The notes under the pieces: model-generated
The model's database searches: none
Seen by the model: only the letters and a program-made list of their open reading frames with translations
What the model was told of the DNA's origin: nothing
Assembly (NCBI GenBank): GCA_964404605.1
Contig: CAYOKT010000027.1
Span: 1 to 34,524 of the forward strand
Direction of reading: 5' to 3'
DNA: 34,524 nucleotides
Source: CAYOKT01 sp964404605
GTDB lineage: Bacteria; Electryoneota; Electryoneia; Electryoneales; Electryoneaceae
Translations under genes and position numbers: made by a program
Shown: positions 30,498 through 34,524 of the stretch, piece by piece
Layout: each line of letters starts with the position of its first letter
How positions within the stretch are numbered: position 1 is the stretch's first letter

Positions 30498-30523
30498 CCC
30501 GGTCCGTCGGCTGACGGACCGGG
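30498..30523. repeat. Palindromic REP-like element
   Basis: CCCGGTCCGTC (30498-30508), loop GGCT, GACGGACCGGG (30513-30523): a perfect 11-bp stem. The flanks ATGAAA on the left and CCACAC on the right match those of the palindrome at 9853-9899. The gap 30372-30831 (460 bases) holds only the terminator, this element, the repeat at 30618 and the inverted repeat at 30757; I see no gene in it. Confidence 0.7.
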
Positions 30524-30617
30524 CCACACACCCGCTGGGAGAGAGTTGAGAACGGAGTAGGAAGCGGTACGTTCAATCGCTCCTAACTCAATATCGCCGG
30601 AGCATCGCGGTGATGAA

Positions 30618-30632
30618 GGGTGGCCCGGGACT
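30618..30632 (-). repeat. Dispersed repeat copy 3 (inverted)
   Basis: GGGTGGCCCGGGACT is the reverse complement of the 15-mer at 40-54 and 9891-9905. It is followed by GCCGTGGCGGGC-type short complementary stretches. Confidence 0.6.
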
Positions 30633-30756
30633 TGTCCGCCGTGGCGGGCAAGCCCTGAGGAACCAAGGTATCGCACCGCATGCAATTCGAGATGAATGAT
30701 GCATAAGTGCTGAACAGGCTCCCCTTTATTCGATCACGTGACGAAATAGTTTGCCA

Positions 30757-30779
30757 TTATCAGTTGACCCTATTGATAA
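30757..30779. promoter_or_regulatory. Inverted repeat upstream of the secreted-protein gene
   Basis: TTATCA (30757-30762) and TGATAA (30774-30779), separated by 11 bases, lie about 55 bases before the ATG of the T9SS-type protein. It could be a regulator-binding site; no clear -35/-10 pair is visible around it. Confidence 0.3.
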
Positions 30780-30831
30780 GCTTCTGCCGCCTGGGCTACT
30801 CTGTTTCATAGGCCGCGCGGGAGGGAACACG

Positions 30832-32568
30832 ATGAGCCGACATCGCCCCTCGAATCACTTTCGGAACAGGCCGCCGAGTACGGCCGGTGGGTGGTTTCCG
30901 AGGAGACGTCGTACGGCGGTTCTTGCGATCGGCCTCGGCCTTCTTTCCCTGCCGCCGCCCAGCTTGACACGGGCCCAGTGGTACACCGATCCGGAAGAAC
31001 CCACCATCCTCTGGCTGGCCTCCTCTCGCGCCCACTTGATCGCCGATGGCAACAACGGCGCTTACCTCATCGCCTCGCACAACGCTTCCTGGCTGAACTT
31101 CTATGTCTTCCACTGGGATGAGAACGGGTATGAGACGATTCCCGGCGGATACACCTACTACATGGGGGATCAGTCTATCCCTGGGGAACTCATTTTCGAC
31201 CCTATCCTGACCAGTGACGGCGCCCTGGTTTACTGGGTATCTCGCGCCTTGGACCCTCAGAACTGGGAAACATACGATCGTAGAGTGATTAAAATCAGCC
31301 CGGAAGGGGAGTTTCTTTGGGGACCGCTGGGCATAGAGATCCCCTTGGAATGGACATCCATCCGTGGTTATTTACCTGATTTGAGCGGTGGTTTCTGGGT
31401 CTGTTTTGACATCAACTATGATCACAGGTATTATCTGATGAGGTTTTACGCTGATGGAGTTCCAGTCTTCGATGATCCTATCCTTGCTGAAGATGAATTG
31501 GAATATATTACGGACCATCAAGAAATAATCGCTCCTGATGATCAAGGTGGTCTTTATTTTGCTTATGGTCACCACAACACGGAAGGGGATAATGGTGGTC
31601 TCTATGTGAACCGGTTTGATTCCCTTGGGGTTCCTCTCTATACTGAGTTCCAGCACATCTATTTCACGGAAGATATTTGGAGTACCTATTGTTTCCCTGC
31701 ATCCGGCGGGGATGCGGTGATAACATGGATAGAAGCTCAGTATGATCCGGATTACGCTGGCGCACTTCAAAAATCTACAAGAATACGACCTGATCTTAGT
31801 TTTGTATGGCAGGATGAAGTCGTTACGGCAACGGATACTCTTGGTTCTTCATATTCCCAAATTCTTCCATATACATCAGGTGGTTTTATCCTTACTTCCG
31901 CAGTATATGGGCCGCCCGACCATGACGGACTTATCTGCCATGTAGATTCCAGTGGTATTTCGCGTTACACGCAAATATACCAGGATTTTCCCAATACCGT
32001 TACGCCCGGTGATGATGGATCCGCCTTCCTGGGATATAAAGAATGGATCTCGTCCCGTGATGTCAATTTCTGGTTTACCAAGCTGGATCCGGACGGTGTC
32101 CCGGCATGGGATGATTCGGTGTATGCTCTTCACTGGACGGAGTATTATTGGCCTCTCTTTTCCGTCCCGGTCCGCTGCAGCGATGGGCGGGGGGGGATCA
32201 TTTTCGTCGTCAACACGGCGACGAATAACAATGGCGGAGTCGTCGGCAGGATCACCGCGGACGGCTACCTGGGGATCTCCCCCGACGCCGTCGATCCCCG
32301 CCCTCCTCCTCTGCCCGAATCGTTCACCGTCGCCCTCTATCCCAACCCCTTCAACAGCCGGGTCACCCTCTCCTTCTCCAACCCGCAGGCGATCCGCTCC
32401 ATCTCGGTCTACAACCTACTGGGCCGTAGAATCGCCACGATCACCCATGATCCTGTCTTTCCAGCAACGGTCAATTGGGATGCCGCACCCCTGACCAGCG
32501 GTACCTACTTCTTTGTCGTAGAAGGGATCGATCAAACCACGATGAAGCGCTGTGTTCTTTTACGCTGA
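30832..32568 (+). CDS. Secreted protein with C-terminal T9SS-type sorting domain
   Basis: The protein (578 aa) starts after GGGAGGG with a basic N terminus and a signal peptide (RRRRTAVLAIGLGLLSLPPPSLTRAQ). The bulk (residues about 30-490) is beta-rich, with repeated Asp/Gly/Trp/Tyr motifs (NNGAYLIASHNASW, DDQGGLYFAYGHHN, SDGRGGIIFVVN), like a beta-propeller. The last 85 residues (FTVALYPNPFNSRVTLSFSN to GTYFFVVEG) form the Por-type/FlgD-like C-terminal domain that directs type IX secretion or surface attachment in the FCB group. The central 900 bases are clearly AT-richer than both ends, as if the middle was acquired separately or evolves under other constraints. The function beyond surface exposure is unknown. 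Confidence 0.88.
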   Translation: MSRHRPSNHFRNRPPSTAGGWFPRRRRTAVLAIGLGLLSLPPPSLTRAQWYTDPEEPTILWLASSRAHLIADGNNGAYLIASHNASWLNFYVFHWDENGYETIPGGYTYYMGDQSIPGELIFDPILTSDGALVYWVSRALDPQNWETYDRRVIKISPEGEFLWGPLGIEIPLEWTSIRGYLPDLSGGFWVCFDINYDHRYYLMRFYADGVPVFDDPILAEDELEYITDHQEIIAPDDQGGLYFAYGHHNTEGDNGGLYVNRFDSLGVPLYTEFQHIYFTEDIWSTYCFPASGGDAVITWIEAQYDPDYAGALQKSTRIRPDLSFVWQDEVVTATDTLGSSYSQILPYTSGGFILTSAVYGPPDHDGLICHVDSSGISRYTQIYQDFPNTVTPGDDGSAFLGYKEWISSRDVNFWFTKLDPDGVPAWDDSVYALHWTEYYWPLFSVPVRCSDGRGGIIFVVNTATNNNGGVVGRITADGYLGISPDAVDPRPPPLPESFTVALYPNPFNSRVTLSFSNPQAIRSISVYNLLGRRIATITHDPVFPATVNWDAAPLTSGTYFFVVEGIDQTTMKRCVLLR

Positions 32569-32615
32569 ATATTATCCATGATGGTATTCTATTCATTCTT
32601 TTACAGGGGGGCATC

Positions 32616-33188
32616 ATGAATTGCGTAAAGTATTTGCTCGTTTTTCTTACATTATTTATCATAACGTCTTTTACTGCGAATGCCATGTATTGGTATGAGT
32701 CGAACCCTATAGAATACACACAAGGTGATGGTGTTACCAAGTTTATGGGCCATTACCTTGTAAATCCTTTCTATTCCGATTATTGGACAGAGGGCGGCTA
32801 TGCCATGATACCAACAAAAATTAACGGCAAAGTCTATTATGCTTATGCCATGCTTGACGCAAATGGGGATTACACCGCTTCGGATTCACTTGTAGGTATA
32901 CACCAACCGTTACAGATTTCCATGTTCTTGAAGCGTAGTTCGGCGGTTCAAGACAGCCTCGATGAGATCATTCAGAATATAATTGATTCTATACCCGATG
33001 ATCGTAGCGATACACCCTTTGAAGATATACAAACGGTATTTAACGTTAATGTGTTTCTGACAAAATTCAATGAAGACAATCCGCCTTCAACAATATACTC
33101 TTTTGATAATTTCGAACAGATGCTGAATTCCCCTGATTACTATGGGACAGAACCAGAATTGCATCCGGAGGGAGAAGAAGTGAGAGGT
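32616..33188 (+). pseudogene. M6-like metalloprotease gene, 5' part, disrupted by an IS
   Basis: The reading frame starts at ATG 32616 after AGGGGGG, with a signal peptide (YLLVFLTLFIITSFTANA). About 190 native residues follow before the insertion sequence; the frame then runs into the IS and stops at 33200. The segment VNVFLTKFNEDNPPSTIYSFDNFEQMLNS resembles the strand and 'F..ml' helix that come before the catalytic domain in M6 (immune inhibitor A-like) proteases. The sequence right after the IS (34464 on) continues with FGSLKDYWREATLGVYE, the next M6 block (GS-x-DYYxEVSxG). The catalytic HExxH would lie outside the window. The gene follows the T9SS-type protein by 47 bases. Family assignment is by motif order only. 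Confidence 0.6.
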
Positions 33189-33244
33189 GGACCCCATTAG
33201 TTGGACAGTTTGAGTGAGATTTTAGGTGATGGATCCGGTCCCAT

Positions 33245-34120
33245 TCATGCTGCCATCGGTCCTCTGGTGAGGCTGTAAGCCTGGTCCGGCGTCCGGCTGC
33301 TCAGTCCCTGGTGAGGCCGCCGTTGGTTGTAGAAGGTAAGATACCTGCCGATCCCCTGCTCCGCCTCCCGCATCATTTCGTACACGTTCAGGTAGACATC
33401 CTCGTACTTCAGAGACCGCCACAGCCGTTCGATAAACCGGTTGTCCAACCAGCGGCCACGACCGTCCATGCTGACCCTGATGCCCGCGTTCAGCAGGCGT
33501 GAGGTGAACGCCTCGCTGGTGAACTGCGCGCCCTGGTCGGTGTTGAAGATCTCCGGCGGGTCGTACGTCGCCAGGGCTTCGTCCAGCGCCTCCGTGCAGA
33601 ACAGTGTGTCCATCGTGTTCGAAAGCCGCCAGGACAGCACCTTCCGGCTGTGCCAGTCCATCACCGCGACCAGGTACGCGAAGCCCTGGGCCAACGGGAT
33701 GTACGTGATGTCCGCGCACCACACCTGGTTCGGACGGTCGATCGTCAAGTCCCGCAGCAGGTACGGGTAGATCGTGCGGCCCTGTGCGGGGAAGCTGGTA
33801 CGACGTCTTTTCGGGTACAGCGCGAACAGGCCCATCTGCCGCATCAGGCGCTGCACCTTCTTCCGATTCACCCTGTGACCTTCCTGACGAAGCAGGTCGC
33901 GCAGCATCCGCGATCCGGCCGACGGGGCCTCCAAGTGCAGCTTGTCCAGCCGCTGCATCAGCGCCAGGTCCTCCGGCGGGATCGGCTTCGGCTGGTAGTA
34001 CGCCGACGAGCGGCTGATATCCAACAAGCGACATTGTTGGACCACGGACAGCCTGTGTCCGCGGTCGATCAGCGCTTTGCGCGCATCCGGTCCAGCCGAC
34101 CGACCGCTTGTGATAAAAAA
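33245..34120 (-). CDS. IS3-family transposase OrfB (DDE integrase domain)
   Basis: OrfB holds the rve integrase core: HRLSVVQQCRLLDISRSSAYY, then an HTH_21-like region (GSRMLRDLLRQEGHRVNRKKVQRLMR). The catalytic residues follow in WCADITY (D), FNTDQGAQF (D) and NRFIERLWRSLKYEDV (E), then the typical RRPHQGL near the C terminus. In this frame the sequence is open to an ATG at 34249, but the native product is the OrfAB fusion made by -1 frameshifting at 34114-34120; the true part begins there. The fused protein would be 377 aa, a normal IS3 transposase. Confidence 0.93.
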   Translation of the reverse strand, partial: FFITSGRSAGPDARKALIDRGHRLSVVQQCRLLDISRSSAYYQPKPIPPEDLALMQRLDKLHLEAPSAGSRMLRDLLRQEGHRVNRKKVQRLMRQMGLFALYPKRRRTSFPAQGRTIYPYLLRDLTIDRPNQVWCADITYIPLAQGFAYLVAVMDWHSRKVLSWRLSNTMDTLFCTEALDEALATYDPPEIFNTDQGAQFTSEAFTSRLLNAGIRVSMDGRGRWLDNRFIERLWRSLKYEDVYLNVYEMMREAEQGIGRYLTFYNQRRPHQGLSSRTPDQAYSLTRGPMAA

Positions 34121-34377
34121 TCCTTCTCCATCGTGAGCTGGCCGATCTTCGCGTGCAGCTCCTTGACTTCGGCATCGGAATCCCCCTCCCGGGCCGCGCT
34201 CTTGCTGGCGAACACGTCCACCGCCTGCTCGGCCAGCCGTCTCTTCCACTGCGCGATCTGGTTGGGATGAACATCGAACTGCGAGGCCAGCTCAGAAAGT
34301 GTCCTGTCACCTCTCAGCGCCGCCAACGCCACCGTCGCCTTGAAGTGCGGGGTGAGTTTCCTCCGCGTTCGTTTCAT
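34069..34377 (-). CDS. IS3-family OrfA (DNA-binding subunit)
   Basis: OrfA (102 aa) has the IS3 helix-turn-helix (FKATVALAALRGDRTLSELASQFDVHPNQIAQWKRRL), followed by a leucine-zipper-like coiled coil (AEVKELHAKIGQLTMEKDF) used for multimerisation. It binds the IS ends and, unfused, usually restrains transposition. It overlaps OrfB by about 50 bases and contains the slippery site. Confidence 0.92.
   Translation of the reverse strand: MKRTRRKLTPHFKATVALAALRGDRTLSELASQFDVHPNQIAQWKRRLAEQAVDVFASKSAAREGDSDAEVKELHAKIGQLTMEKDFLSQAVGRLDRMRAKR
34114..34120 (-). other. Programmed -1 frameshift heptamer
   Basis: On the minus strand the codons GAT TTT TTA contain T TTT TTA, a classic -1 slippery heptamer in the OrfA frame. 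Slipping one base back continues as FFITSGRSAGPDARKALIDRG in the OrfB frame. One extra base makes the length from the OrfA start to the OrfB stop exactly divisible by three. Confidence 0.8.
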
Positions 34378-34395
34378 CGTCCGCTCCTCGTTTCC

Positions 34396-34413
34396 GGGGG
34401 TCGCCCGACCCCC
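34396..34413. other. Hairpin between the IS end and orfA
   Basis: GGGGGTCG (34396-34403) pairs with CGACCCCC (34406-34413). It lies 18 bases upstream of the orfA start; in many ISs such a stem hides the transposase start from transcripts that enter from outside. Confidence 0.55.
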
Positions 34414-34463
34414 AAGCTAAGGGCGGATCCATCACTTAACAGACTGTCCTAATTTCGGGGTCC

Positions 34464-34524
34464 TCTTCTGTGTTCGGCAGTCTCAAGGATTATTGGCGTG
34501 AAGCCACGTTAGGAGTATATGAAG
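34464..34524 (+). pseudogene. M6-like metalloprotease gene, continuation after the IS (runs off the window)
   Basis: The frame SSVFGSLKDYWREATLGVYE is open to the end of the window. If 33189-34463 (1275 bases, divisible by three) is removed, it joins the 5' part in frame. Confidence 0.5.

Larger units (their letters stand above)
33188..34464 (-). mobile_element. IS3-family insertion sequence, about 1.28 kb, apparently intact
   Basis: The outer ends read TGGACCCC (33188-33195) and, inverted, AGGACCCC (34457-34464); the imperfect terminal repeats extend about 25 bases (GGACAGT shared). A second inverted pair, GTGATGGATCCG, lies at 33226-33237 and 34424-34435. Between them are orfA and orfB on the minus strand with an intact DDE triad. 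No 3-bp target duplication is visible at the junctions. It splits the M6-like protease gene. Confidence 0.9.

Noticed and set aside
1..34524. CRISPR array, phage genes or plasmid replication functions
   Set aside because: No regularly spaced direct repeats and no cas, capsid, integrase or rep genes are visible; the only mobile gene set is the IS3 element.

Overview
The window is a high-GC bacterial chromosome segment that looks like a member of the FCB superphylum, perhaps a candidate phylum such as Eisenbacteria, Krumholzibacteriota or Zixibacteria. This placement is an inference. It rests on a secreted protein whose C terminus is a 'YPNPFN' type IX-secretion/FlgD-like sorting domain, on periplasmic TPR proteins, and on promoters whose -10 element reads TAnnTT. 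The gene density, the single tRNA and the housekeeping content (DnaK, tRNA-Leu, glutamate dehydrogenase, PEP carboxykinase, biotin carboxylase) say chromosome, not plasmid or phage.

Layout. 1-484: AT-richer tail with one small unknown ORF and palindromic repeats. 485-4642, minus: dnaK, a CMD-family protein, and a secreted TPR protein with its own promoter. 4761-8989, minus: a two-gene translesion mutasome cassette (imuB-dnaE2) driven by a LexA-boxed, apparently leaderless promoter. A six-helix membrane protein diverges from it (9083-9733). 9734-10449: gene-free, rich in hairpins, and holding a 60-bp duplication of the 3' end of the membrane-protein gene. 10450-16918, minus: a complete tripartite RND efflux operon (tetR, tolC-like, adaptor, pump). 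17110-17196, minus: tRNA-Leu(CAG). 17299-19122, minus: a very acidic unknown protein. 19123-19590: gene-free, with a candidate sigma-54-driven small RNA. 19591-23293, plus: secreted TPR/thioredoxin-fold protein, creatininase-family hydrolase and a TreT-type glycosyltransferase. 23384-24727, minus: glutamate dehydrogenase. 24990-30371, plus: a small unknown protein, an HTH-REC response regulator, biotin carboxylase plus biotin carrier, PEP carboxykinase and a small winged-helix protein. 30372-30831: repeat region. 30832-34524: AT-richer surface genes, namely a T9SS-type secreted protein and an M6-like metalloprotease gene split by an intact IS3-family element.

How the genes work together. ImuB (a catalytically dead Y-family protein with a clamp-binding motif) and DnaE2 form an SOS-induced lesion-bypass pair. 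TetR, TolC-like protein, adaptor and pump form one self-regulated export machine. The pump, however, lacks the acidic proton-relay pair normally essential in this family. Glutamate dehydrogenase, biotin carboxylase/carrier and PEP carboxykinase belong to amino-acid and C3/C4 central metabolism, but they are separate transcription units here. The most unusual signals are the sigma-54 small-RNA candidate (about 19365-19463), the fused LexA/sigma-70 leaderless promoter (8996-9024), the DD/K-less RND pump, the duplicated gene end around a 170-bp non-coding insert, and a family of dispersed palindromic repeats.
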